DNA of 7,317 bases from Planctomycetota bacterium (GCA_020860865.1 JAJBTL010000142.1:1-7317), one strand, 5' to 3'; positions 1-6,271 are shown, counted from the first letter of the stretch. A program made the numbers and translations. The notes: generated by a model from the letters alone, not told the origin.

Positions 1-39
1 TAAGGCGCTTGCTTCGGAAAATTGCACCGTCGGATAATT

Positions 40-67
40 CAGACAGAACCTAGGCAAACATTATAGT
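40..67 (+). promoter_or_regulatory. Candidate promoter of the DUF502-family gene
   Basis: A -35-like CAGACA (40-45, 4 of 6 to consensus) lies 16 nt before a good -10 box TATAGT (62-67, 5 of 6). This would start transcription near base 74 and give a leader of about 78 nt. A weaker alternative upstream is TTGCTT (9-14) with GATAAT (33-38), spacer 18. Bases 1-39 show nothing else recognisable. This is motif inspection only, and the -35 match is modest. Confidence 0.35.
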
Positions 68-135
68 TTTGCGGCGCGTTCGGTGCGGACGGGTTTTTCC
101 CCGGTCGCGAAACCGCCGGTCTGCGGCACGCGAGT

Positions 136-142
136 GAGGGAG
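136..142 (+). promoter_or_regulatory. Ribosome binding site fixing the DUF502 start
   Basis: GAGGGAG ends 9 nt before the ATG at 152. No comparable site precedes the in-frame ATG at 83, and the reading between 83 and 152 lacks the hydrophobic start typical of the family. The site therefore supports translation from 152. Confidence 0.6.
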
Positions 143-151
143 TATTATAGA

Positions 152-964
152 ATGAAATTGTCACGACTGTTCCTGAACGGCCTCCTGGCCTTTCTTCCCA
201 TCAGTATCACCCTGTACGTCACCTGGTGGATTGCCAATCTCGCCGAAAGCGTCTTTGGCGCGCCGCTCCGGGCCTGGCTCGGGGTACGGGCGGAGGAGAC
301 CGGGTATTACTTCTTCGGGCTTGGCCTGGTCGTGATGTTTTTCTTTCTGGTCGGGATTGGCTTGTTCCTTGAATTTTACTTGGGCCGCGTCCTTATGGCG
401 TGGAGCGAGCGGATGCTGTCGCGGATTCCCGGCGTGAAGACGTTGTATTCCAGTATCAAGGAAATCATCGACTTCTTTAATCCGGAGAAGAAGCTCAACA
501 ACAATAATTACATGGTTATCGTCACCCTGAATCCGGACCTCCGCCTTCTCGGCTATGTGACGCGGGATACCTTGGACAAGTTCCACGGCGGGCAGATGGG
601 CGGGGAGGACGATGTCGTCGTCATCCTGCCGTTCTGTTACCAGATGGGCGGGAATACGATTATCGTGCCCCGGCGCATGGTGAGGCCGCTCGACCTGTCG
701 TTCGAGGACGGGATGAAAATCGCCCTGTCCGGCTTTGTCCTGTCAGGCGACGAAACGCCGATGAGCGCCCTCCGCACCGCCGCCAAGGTCGACAACATCA
801 TGACCCGCGACCCGATGATTCGGGATCACGTCGGCGAAGGCCCGGTGGCCGGTGTGCCGCTCCCGGTCAAGCAGGATCCGCTGGACGGCACGGCGCCGGC
901 TGGGGACGAAGGCGATTCCGACGGGAACGGTGCGTCCGGCGAAGCGGGCGCGGCGGCGCACTGA
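152..964 (+). CDS. DUF502-family integral membrane protein
   Basis: A 270-residue membrane protein of unknown biochemical role. Two hydrophobic segments are visible, about residues 8-29 and 53-76, separated by a short loop. The soluble part that follows carries the family-like stretch around RIPGVKTLYSSIKEI (91-105), a GYVT strand (134-137), and a segment ending in IIVPRRMV and an ISGG-like ALSGF (170-195). This order matches DUF502 proteins. The usual PTTPNPTSG-type motif is replaced by PFCYQMGGN (160-168). The last 70 residues are rich in Gly, Ala, Asp and Glu and look disordered. An in-frame ATG at 83 would add 23 residues but has no ribosome binding site. The gene stands alone and ends at its own intrinsic terminator. 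The family call is from recognition, and function is unknown. Confidence 0.85.
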   Translation: MKLSRLFLNGLLAFLPISITLYVTWWIANLAESVFGAPLRAWLGVRAEETGYYFFGLGLVVMFFFLVGIGLFLEFYLGRVLMAWSERMLSRIPGVKTLYSSIKEIIDFFNPEKKLNNNNYMVIVTLNPDLRLLGYVTRDTLDKFHGGQMGGEDDVVVILPFCYQMGGNTIIVPRRMVRPLDLSFEDGMKIALSGFVLSGDETPMSALRTAAKVDNIMTRDPMIRDHVGEGPVAGVPLPVKQDPLDGTAPAGDEGDSDGNGASGEAGAAAH

Positions 965-998
965 GTTCTCCTTACCAGATGAAGCGCATTTCAATTCA

Positions 999-1033
999 AA
1001 ACGCCATCCTTTTCCGGGATGGCGTTTCTTTTT
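999..1033 (+). terminator. Intrinsic terminator after the DUF502 gene
   Basis: A perfect 11-bp stem (999-1009 with 1017-1027), 7-nt loop, then CTTTTT (1028-1033). It sits 35 nt after the stop codon. On the minus strand the same stem is followed by only a four-T run, so it could act weakly on the glycosyltransferase transcript, whose stop is about 77 nt away. Confidence 0.92.
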
Positions 1034-1103
1034 GGTACCGGGAATATCGTGTTATCCACATTTCGGCGGTCAACGACATTGACGCGCTCTACTGACCCGC
1101 TCC

Positions 1104-2192
1104 TCAGTTGCCGGTGTAGATGGCGGTCATCCTGGCGGCGATTGTTTCCATATTGAACAGTTTTTGGGCGCGGGCCTTGGCCAGGCGGCCGAGGTGTTCG
1201 CGGCGGGTGCGGTTCTGGAGAAGGTCGAGGATGGCGTCCTTGAAATTTGCGTCCTTGACGATGACGCCGGTCTTGTCGTCCTCGACCAGTTCCTCATAGC
1301 AGCCGGCGGCCGGGACGACGACGGCGCGGCCGCTCGCCATCGCCGCCTGGACCATCATACCGGAGACGTCGTTCGCTTCGGCCGAGACATAGAGGTCGGC
1401 GCCGGCCAGGAGGCGGATAAACGCCTTGTCCGGCTCCTGGATGGTGACGTCCCGTTCGAGGGCGGTGATGCGGATTTGCCGCTCCAATTCCGGGCGCATC
1501 TGGCCTTCCCCCATGATGAACAGGTGCGTCTGCGGCCGGGCCGCCATGACGTCGGGCATCAGTTCGATAAGTTTGTCGAGGCCGCTGTCCTGTTCCAACG
1601 GCGATATGGCGACAATGAACAGCGGCTTTTCCTTGTCCGGGCAGACGCTGTCCCGGAAGGCGGCGCGGATGGTGTCGCGTTCCTCGCCGGCCCGATCGGC
1701 TGCAGGTTGGTTGACGCCGTCGTAGACGACCGAAACGCGGTCGCCGCCGTCCCGTTCGCGGAACTTCGCCGCCAGCGCCTCGGACGGGCAGACGACGGCC
1801 TGGACCGAATTCGCGTACTCGTTCGCCTCGATGGACGTGTCCAGATCGTAGCGGCTGGTGACGACGCGGACCGTCGGCATGAACATCCGGCTCCGGGCCA
1901 CGAGCGTGGCGGACGGGGCGTCGTGGGCGTGGATGACGGTGGCGTTCTGCGCTTTCACGAAGTTGCCGAACTCGCGCCAGCGGAGCGGGTTGATGCTCCG
2001 TTCGACCAGGTATTCGGCGGTGTCGACGCCGGCCGCTTCGGCATATTCCCACAGGCGGGAATGGTCGTGGGTGGCGATTATCGATGTCAGGCCCTGGGCG
2101 CGGAGGGCGGCGGCGAGGCCGGCAATGCGGGCAAACGGTTCCCAATTGCCGTCGTGGCTGGCGAGGTGCAGGACGCGAAGAGGTTCGACCAT
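1104..2192 (-). CDS. GT4-like (GT-B fold) glycosyltransferase
   Basis: A 362-residue protein resembling GT4 retaining glycosyltransferases, which transfer a sugar from a nucleotide donor; donor and acceptor cannot be read from the sequence. The N-terminal half has the acceptor-side Rossmann pattern (LRVLHLASHDG, residues 5-15; VIHAHDAPSA, 86-95). The donor-side half begins near FIVAISPLEQDSGLDKLIE (192-210), continues through HLFIMGEGQMRPELE (223-237) and ADLYVSAEANDVSG (265-278), and ends with an EELVEDDKTGVIV loop (300-312). No signal peptide or membrane segment is seen, so it is probably cytosolic or membrane-associated. The usual EX7E pair is degraded: by alignment to the AMASG block the first Glu falls on Asp275 and the second on Ala283. 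The start at 2192 has a G-rich ribosome binding site (GGGGGAA, 2198-2204). The gene is single and diverges from the macro-domain gene. Confidence 0.82.
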   Translation of the reverse strand: MVEPLRVLHLASHDGNWEPFARIAGLAAALRAQGLTSIIATHDHSRLWEYAEAAGVDTAEYLVERSINPLRWREFGNFVKAQNATVIHAHDAPSATLVARSRMFMPTVRVVTSRYDLDTSIEANEYANSVQAVVCPSEALAAKFRERDGGDRVSVVYDGVNQPAADRAGEERDTIRAAFRDSVCPDKEKPLFIVAISPLEQDSGLDKLIELMPDVMAARPQTHLFIMGEGQMRPELERQIRITALERDVTIQEPDKAFIRLLAGADLYVSAEANDVSGMMVQAAMASGRAVVVPAAGCYEELVEDDKTGVIVKDANFKDAILDLLQNRTRREHLGRLAKARAQKLFNMETIAARMTAIYTGN

Positions 2193-2238
2193 GGTACTTC
2201 CCCCGTTTCAGATTTCAACTTTGACCGTAAAATGGTAT

Positions 2239-2266
2239 CTTATACGACGTCTCTGGTGAGGGCAAA
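2239..2266 (-). promoter_or_regulatory. Candidate promoter of the glycosyltransferase gene
   Basis: On the minus strand TTTGCC (2261-2266) is followed after 16 nt by TATAAG (2239-2244). The -10 matches consensus at 5 of 6 positions, and the -35 at only about 3. It is correctly placed upstream of the ATG at 2192, giving a leader of about 40 nt. On the opposite strand TTGACC (2221-2226) and TATACG (2241-2246) are only 14 nt apart, so no convincing promoter for the macro-domain gene was found. Confidence 0.3.
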
Positions 2267-2304
2267 GGTTTTCTTTGTTGGAGAGCGGTGCGAGACGGAC
2301 AGAC

Positions 2305-2309
2305 GGAGG
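2305..2309 (+). promoter_or_regulatory. Ribosome binding site fixing the macro-domain start
   Basis: GGAGG lies 5 nt before the ATG at 2315. The alternative GTG at 2288 has a purine run only about 2 nt away, too close to work well, so the ATG is preferred. Confidence 0.65.
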
Positions 2310-2314
2310 CCGAC

Positions 2315-2851
2315 ATGAAAAAACAATGCGGGCGCGGCAGCATCGAATTGGAGCAGGGCGACATCACGTTGCAGGACGTTGACGCCATCGTCAACGCGGC
2401 AAACGCCCACCTGGCGGGCGGCGGCGGCGTGGACGGGGCGATTCACCGCCGGGGCGGACCGGAAATCATGAAGGAATGCCGGGCCATCGGCGGTTGTCCG
2501 ACCGGGCAGACCGTCCTCACGACCGGCGGCAAATTAAAGGCGCGGCACGTCCTCCACACCGTCGGGCCGCGCTGGCGGGATGGGAACCACGGGGAACCCG
2601 AACTCCTCGCCTCGTGCTACCGCACCGCCCTCGCATTGGCGGAGGAACACGGTTTCCGGACAGTGGCGTTCCCCAGCGTTTCCACCGGCATTTACGGCTA
2701 TCCGGTGGACGAGGCGGCGACGGTGGCGATACGGGAAATCGCCGCGCACCTCCGGAAGAACGACTGCCCGGAAGTCGTCCGGATGGTGCTGTTCGACGCC
2801 GGGACCTATGCCGCGTATGAACAGGCGCTCATGGCCGAAATGGCGGAATGA
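2315..2851 (+). CDS. Macro-domain protein, probable O-acetyl-ADP-ribose deacetylase / ADP-ribose hydrolase
   Basis: A 178-residue single macro domain filling almost the whole protein. It shows GDIT (15-18), which binds the adenine end of ADP-ribose; VNAAN (26-30); a glycine-rich LAGGGGVDGAIHRRGG stretch (33-48); and the phosphate-binding STGIYGYP loop (123-130). Asn30 and Asp40 are spaced as in MacroD-type hydrolases, where the equivalent pair acts in catalysis. The expected reaction is hydrolysis of O-acetyl-ADP-ribose, or removal of mono-ADP-ribose from acidic residues, in the cytosol. It is YmdB/MacroD-like rather than a PARG- or DarG-type protein, and no DarT toxin or sirtuin gene lies beside it. 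It diverges from the glycosyltransferase and converges with the PhzF-family gene, so it is probably monocistronic. Family call strong; physiological substrate unknown. Confidence 0.93.
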   Translation: MKKQCGRGSIELEQGDITLQDVDAIVNAANAHLAGGGGVDGAIHRRGGPEIMKECRAIGGCPTGQTVLTTGGKLKARHVLHTVGPRWRDGNHGEPELLASCYRTALALAEEHGFRTVAFPSVSTGIYGYPVDEAATVAIREIAAHLRKNDCPEVVRMVLFDAGTYAAYEQALMAEMAE

Positions 2852-2883
2852 CGTCGGAATGACGGCCGGTTACACCCGCTTCT

Positions 2884-2911
2884 GGCGGCGGACCGGCGCC
2901 TGTTCGCCGCC
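2884..2911. terminator. GC-rich hairpin between convergent genes, possible terminator
   Basis: Seven perfect G-C pairs (2884-2890 with 2905-2911) enclose a 14-nt loop. It lies in the 72-nt gap between the convergent macro-domain and PhzF-family genes. There is no T-tract on either side, so it is not a classical intrinsic terminator. It might pause polymerase or assist factor-dependent termination. Confidence 0.25.
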
Positions 2912-2923
2912 CGGAGGGAATGG

Positions 2924-3781
2924 TTATACCGTCAACGTCCCTGAGGCGAAAAAGGCGACATCGCCGGCGATGGACACGGCGAGGCTGTCGGCGGCGGCGG
3001 TCACCCGGGCCTGGATGACGCTCGGGCGGTTCACGAAACGGCCCTGGTGAATGGTGATGATCGCGTCCGCTTCCGCCTTCCCGTGCTTCACGAGGTAGGC
3101 GGCGAGTGGGCCGGCGGCGCTGCCGGTGGCGGCATCTTCGACATGATCGACATTGCCCCAGGTGCGGCATTCCCGGGACGCGGTGTCGAAAACATAGATG
3201 AACTGGGCGCCGAAGCCTTCAAGGAACGATTGGAAATCGTCGTGGCGGATGCGGCACTTTTCCAGGCCGGACCGGACCGGGACGAGAAGGTAACGGAGGC
3301 CGGTCGATACGATTTCCATGGGCCAGTCCGGGTCGATGTCATCCGGCCGGAGCGAGAGGGCCGTGGCGATGGCCGCCGCCGCCGTTCGGTCGACCGTTCC
3401 CGCGAACAACGCTTGCCCTTGGTCCATCGTTACCCGGTAACGGCCGTCCGCGCGGTTGGACCGGACCGGAACGCGGCGGCCGCCGATGGCAAGCGCGAAC
3501 GATGCCGCATCGGCTTCGGGGTAAAACAGGCGATGAAGAACAGCCCCGGCGCCGATGACGGGATGGCCGGCAAAGGGGAGTTCCTCGTCGACGGTGAAAA
3601 TACGGGCCGGGAAAACGTCCTTTTCCTCGGCCGGCAAGAGGAAAATGGTTTCGAATTGTTTGAACTCGCGGGTGATGGCGAGGAGAGTGGAGCGGGGGAG
3701 GTCGACGTCCGGCAGAACCACGGTCAGGCCGTTCCCGGCGAACGGGGTTTGGGCGAAGACATCGACATGGTGATAATTCAT
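2924..3781 (-). CDS. PhzF-family isomerase/epimerase
   Basis: A 285-residue member of the PhzF (phenazine biosynthesis-like) family, which shares the two-lobed diaminopimelate-epimerase fold and moves protons on small substrates. Visible motifs are the N-terminal VDVFAQTPFAGNGLTVV (residues 6-22), Glu44 in the QFETIFLLP strand (matching catalytic Glu45 of PhzF), ELPFAGHP (67-74) and EDAATGSAAG (215-224), the last usually EDPATGS. The first block has FAGNG where most relatives have FxGNP. No phenazine genes are present, so a phenazine role is unlikely and the substrate is unknown. The start at 3781 follows CGGAG by 7 nt and aligns with the family start; an upstream in-frame ATG at 3823 would add 14 residues and lies about 20 nt past the predicted transcription start. 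The gene is divergent from dapF. Confidence 0.92.
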   Translation of the reverse strand: MNYHHVDVFAQTPFAGNGLTVVLPDVDLPRSTLLAITREFKQFETIFLLPAEEKDVFPARIFTVDEELPFAGHPVIGAGAVLHRLFYPEADAASFALAIGGRRVPVRSNRADGRYRVTMDQGQALFAGTVDRTAAAAIATALSLRPDDIDPDWPMEIVSTGLRYLLVPVRSGLEKCRIRHDDFQSFLEGFGAQFIYVFDTASRECRTWGNVDHVEDAATGSAAGPLAAYLVKHGKAEADAIITIHQGRFVNRPSVIQARVTAAADSLAVSIAGDVAFFASGTLTV

Positions 3782-3788
3782 CGTGGTA

Positions 3789-3793
3789 CTCCG
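3789..3793 (-). promoter_or_regulatory. Ribosome binding site of the PhzF-family gene
   Basis: CGGAG on the minus strand, 7 nt before the ATG at 3781. It supports the shorter start over the in-frame ATG at 3823. Confidence 0.55.
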
Positions 3794-3849
3794 AATCGTG
3801 GTGAAGGATTTCAATGAAAACATGTTACCGGCTCACTGGCCTTGAGATT

Positions 3850-3878
3850 ACTGTAGCGCGGTGCCGGAGCGGCGTCAA
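3850..3878 (-). promoter_or_regulatory. Promoter of the PhzF-family gene
   Basis: TTGACG (3873-3878, 5 of 6 to the -35 consensus) and TACAGT (3850-3855, 4 of 6 to -10) are separated by the optimal 17 nt. Transcription would start near 3843, leaving a leader of about 60 nt. Confidence 0.6.
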
Positions 3879-3933
3879 AGGTAAGCGGGACAGGGCGTCT
3901 TGAAAAAATGTTTGCTATGGAAAACATTGACCG

Positions 3934-3962
3934 TTGTCATGACAGCGCTCGAGCGGTATACT
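3934..3962 (+). promoter_or_regulatory. Promoter of dapF
   Basis: TTGTCA (3934-3939, 5 of 6) and TATACT (3957-3962, 5 of 6) are separated by exactly 17 nt, a near-consensus sigma70-type promoter. The predicted start near 3969 gives a leader of about 60 nt, too short for a lysine riboswitch. Its position excludes the in-frame ATG at 3908 as the dapF start. Confidence 0.75.
3935..3955. promoter_or_regulatory. Tandem palindromes, candidate operator in the dapF promoter
   Basis: Two perfect 10-bp palindromes, TGTCATGACA (3935-3944) and CGCTCGAGCG (3946-3955), are separated by one base with centres 11 bp apart. They cover most of the -35 box and nearly all the spacer of the dapF promoter. A protein bound here would block polymerase. 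The regulator is not identified. Confidence 0.45.
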
Positions 3963-4018
3963 GGTTCCCGCTTTTCCATACTACAGACACTACGGTCCGC
4001 TCCGCGCGGCCATTGGGC

Positions 4019-4022
4019 GAGG
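4019..4022 (+). promoter_or_regulatory. Ribosome binding site fixing the dapF start
   Basis: GAGG lies 8 nt before the ATG at 4031, the only start downstream of the predicted promoter with a good site and in frame with the epimerase domain. Confidence 0.55.
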
Positions 4023-4030
4023 ACAACGAA

Positions 4031-4936
4031 ATGAGCGAAACCGATACGCAGACTAGCGGCAAGCCGTCCCTCAAGGGACTCGGGCTGCCGGCCCGCATCC
4101 CATTCGCCAAGATGCACGGGTTGGGGAACGATTACGTCTATGTCGCGACGTTCGACCTGGACATTGCGGCGCCGTCCCAGTTGGCGATTCATATCAGCGA
4201 CAGGCATTTCGGCGTCGGCGGGGACGGGTTGGTCCTTATCGGCCGGTCGGATGTCGCCGATTTCCGGATGCGCATGTTCAACGCCGACGGGTCGGAAGCG
4301 GAAATGTGCGGGAACGCCATCCGCTGCGTCGGGAAATATCTTTTCGACAACCGGCGAACCGATTCGACCGAACTGTCCGTGGAGACTTTGGCGGGTATCC
4401 GGCACCTGGTCCTGACCGTCGTGGACGGCGTCGTCCAGACGGTGCGGGGCGACATGGGGAAGCCGCGCCTGGCGCCGGCCGACCTGCCGATGAACGCGCC
4501 CGGTGAGTCGTTTATCAACCAGCCGGTCGAGGTGGACGGGAAAACCTGGCTCGGGACGGCGGTGTCTGTCGGGAATCCGCACCTGGTGGTGCCGGTGCCG
4601 GATGTCATGTCGCTCGACCTCGAGCGGATTGGCCCACTGTTTGAAAATCATCCACTGTTTCCCCGGCGGGTGAATACAGAGTTCGTCCAGATCAATTCGG
4701 CGGACGACGTGTGCATGCGCGTGTGGGAACGCGGCAGCGGCGAGACAATGGCGTGCGGCACCGGCGCCTGCGCCACCCTTGTCGCCTGCGCCCTCAATAA
4801 CCTTACCGGCCGCCAGGCGACGGTGCGGCTCTTGGGCGGCGATTTACGCATCGAATGGGCGGAGGACGACACTATCTTCATGACCGGGCCGGCGACGCTG
4901 GTCGCCACCGGCGAGTATTTTTTACCGAATTTTTAG
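4031..4936 (+). CDS. dapF: Diaminopimelate epimerase
   Basis: A 301-residue cytosolic enzyme that interconverts LL- and meso-diaminopimelate without a cofactor, supplying the lysine precursor and the peptidoglycan cross-link residue. It has the KMHGLGNDY signature (residues 28-36), FGVGGDGLVLI (60-70), and the two catalytic cysteines: Cys93 in EMCGNAIRC and Cys242 in ACGTGACA. The substrate-binding WERGSGET stretch (232-239) precedes the second cysteine, so the active site looks intact. The N-terminus is about 20 residues longer than usual before KMHG, with a polar, probably flexible lead (SETDTQTSGK). The gene follows a near-consensus promoter carrying a palindromic operator candidate. It is 108 nt upstream of dapL, whose product makes its substrate. 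A terminator separates the two. Confidence 0.97.
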   Translation: MSETDTQTSGKPSLKGLGLPARIPFAKMHGLGNDYVYVATFDLDIAAPSQLAIHISDRHFGVGGDGLVLIGRSDVADFRMRMFNADGSEAEMCGNAIRCVGKYLFDNRRTDSTELSVETLAGIRHLVLTVVDGVVQTVRGDMGKPRLAPADLPMNAPGESFINQPVEVDGKTWLGTAVSVGNPHLVVPVPDVMSLDLERIGPLFENHPLFPRRVNTEFVQINSADDVCMRVWERGSGETMACGTGACATLVACALNNLTGRQATVRLLGGDLRIEWAEDDTIFMTGPATLVATGEYFLPNF

Positions 4937-4942
4937 TTCCAG

Positions 4943-4972
4943 AACAGACCGGTGGACGGTCTGTTTTTTTTT
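4943..4972 (+). terminator. Intrinsic terminator between dapF and dapL
   Basis: A perfect 9-bp stem (4943-4951 with 4957-4965), 5-nt loop GTGGA and an uninterrupted T-tract to 4972. It begins 6 nt after the dapF stop codon. It should stop most dapF transcripts, so dapL depends on read-through, regulated antitermination or an unrecognised promoter. Confidence 0.93.
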
Positions 4973-4989
4973 CGGATACCTCCTGTCCT

Positions 4990-5019
4990 GACGCGTTTTT
5001 TAATGAATGGGAACGCGTC
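4990..5019. repeat. Inverted repeat in the dapL leader
   Basis: GACGCGTT (4990-4997) and AACGCGTC (5012-5019) form a perfect 8-bp inverted repeat with a 14-nt AT-rich spacer. Each arm contains the self-complementary ACGCGT, with centres 22 bp apart. It lies between the terminator and the dapL ribosome binding site (5035-5039). It could be an mRNA hairpin or a two-site protein operator; the sequence alone does not decide. Confidence 0.5.
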
Positions 5020-5034
5020 GACGCAATCCTCCCG

Positions 5035-5039
5035 AGGAG
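5035..5039 (+). promoter_or_regulatory. Ribosome binding site fixing the dapL start
   Basis: AGGAG lies 5 nt before the ATG at 5045. An in-frame GTG at 4952 would begin inside the upstream terminator loop and is not credible. Confidence 0.75.
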
Positions 5040-5044
5040 ATCAC

Positions 5045-6271
5045 ATGGCCACTGTCAATCCATACTATGCCAACCTGCCCGGCAGTTACCTGTTCGCCGA
5101 AATCGCCCGCCGGGTCAAAGACTACGCCGCCAGCCATCCGGACAACCGGTTGATCCGCCTTGGCATCGGCGACGTGACGCAACCGCTGGTCCCGGCGGTT
5201 GTCTCGGCCCTCGAGAAAGCCGTCCGGGAACAGGCCGACGCCGCCACCTTCATGGGCTACGGGCCGGAGCAGGGTTACGCCTTTCTCAGGGAGACTGTCG
5301 CCGCCTCCTGCTATGCCGGGCTCGGCATTGGAGCGGACGATATTTTCATCAGTGACGGCGCGAAGTGCGATATCGGGAATTTTCAGGAACTGTTCGCAGA
5401 GGACGCCCGGGTGGCGATAACCGATCCGGTCTATCCGGTCTATGCCGACTCGAACGTCATGGCCGGGCGGACCGGCAAACTCGGGGACGACGGGCGCTTT
5501 CAGGGCCTCGTTTACCTGCCGTGCACGGCGGCGAACGGGTTCGTCCCGGACCTGCCGAAGGAACGGGTCGACATTATTTACCTGTGTTACCCAAACAATC
5601 CGACGGGAACGGTTCTGACAAAGGCGCAATTGTCGGAGTGGGTGAAGTACGCCAGGGAAAACGACAGCGTCATTTTCTTCGACGCCGCCTACGAGGCGTT
5701 TATCACCAGTGACGACGTGCCGCACAGCATTTATGAAATCGAAGGCGCCCGGGACGTGGCGGTCGAGTTCCGGAGTTATTCGAAATCGGCCGGCTTTACC
5801 GGTCTTCGCTGCGGTTTCGCCGTTGTCCCTCCGGGCGTGACCGGCGTCGGTCCGGACGGCGCGCGGGTGCCTCTCCGCGAAATGTGGAATCGGCGGCAAA
5901 CGACAAAGTACAACGGCTGCCCGTACATTGTCCAGCGGGCGGCGGAAGCGGTCCACACGCCGGACGGCCAAAAGCAGTGCCGGGCCGTCATCGACATCTA
6001 CCTGAAAAACGCCGCCCGTATTCGGGAAGCCTTCCTCGGCCTCGGCCTGACCGTTGCCGGCGGCGTCGACGCGCCGTACGTCTGGGTGGCGTTGCCGGAC
6101 GGAATGGGTTCGTGGGACTTCTTCGACGCGCTCCTCACCCGCGCCGAAATCGTCGGCACCCCAGGAGCAGGATTCGGGCCAAGCGGCGAAGGCTACTTCC
6201 GCCTCACCGGGTTTGGCAGTCCGGCCCGGACGGAGGAGGCGGTGGAGCGGTTGGGGAAGTTTACGATGTGA
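5045..6271 (+). CDS. dapL: LL-diaminopimelate aminotransferase
   Basis: A 408-residue PLP-dependent fold-type I aminotransferase, the usual DapL length. It converts tetrahydrodipicolinate and glutamate to LL-diaminopimelate and 2-oxoglutarate in one step, bypassing the succinylase and acetylase branches. The start NPYYANLPGSYLFAEI (residues 5-20) is characteristic of DapL. Further motifs are GYGPEQGYAFLR (71-82), DGAKCDIGNF (104-113), YPNNPTG with cofactor-binding Asn185, DAAYEAF with Asp213 and Tyr216, and SYSKSAGFTGLRCGF with the PLP lysine Lys247. WNRRQTTKYNG (281-291) and FRLTGFG with carboxylate-binding Arg386 follow. All key residues are present. It lies directly after dapF, which acts on its product, but a terminator and an inverted repeat intervene. 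Its own terminator follows 45 nt after the stop. The presence of DapL suggests the host lacks or does not need dapC/dapD/dapE; those genes are not visible here. Confidence 0.97.
   Translation: MATVNPYYANLPGSYLFAEIARRVKDYAASHPDNRLIRLGIGDVTQPLVPAVVSALEKAVREQADAATFMGYGPEQGYAFLRETVAASCYAGLGIGADDIFISDGAKCDIGNFQELFAEDARVAITDPVYPVYADSNVMAGRTGKLGDDGRFQGLVYLPCTAANGFVPDLPKERVDIIYLCYPNNPTGTVLTKAQLSEWVKYARENDSVIFFDAAYEAFITSDDVPHSIYEIEGARDVAVEFRSYSKSAGFTGLRCGFAVVPPGVTGVGPDGARVPLREMWNRRQTTKYNGCPYIVQRAAEAVHTPDGQKQCRAVIDIYLKNAARIREAFLGLGLTVAGGVDAPYVWVALPDGMGSWDFFDALLTRAEIVGTPGAGFGPSGEGYFRLTGFGSPARTEEAVERLGKFTM

Noticed and set aside
2221..2246. TTGACC with TATACG as a plus-strand promoter for the macro-domain gene
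   Set aside because: The spacer is 14 nt, too short for a normal sigma70-type promoter, and no alternative -35 at 16-18 nt was found.
1164..2318. Long open frame (384 codons) on the plus strand across the glycosyltransferase gene
   Set aside because: It is antisense to a clear GT4-like gene, has a repetitive Asp/Gly/Arg/Val composition and no recognisable domain; high GC suppresses stop codons on both strands.
2924..3781. Phenazine biosynthesis locus suggested by the PhzF-family gene
   Set aside because: No other phenazine genes are in the window, and most PhzF-family proteins are not involved in phenazine synthesis.
3047..3817. Long plus-strand frame (256 codons) across the PhzF-family gene
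   Set aside because: Antisense shadow; all PhzF motifs lie on the minus strand.
3969..4030. Lysine riboswitch in the dapF leader
   Set aside because: The leader is only about 60 nt and lacks the multi-helix structure; lysine riboswitches need well over 150 nt.
5000..5971. Long open frame (323 codons) on the minus strand across dapL
   Set aside because: Antisense shadow of dapL, Arg/Val-rich, with no family features.
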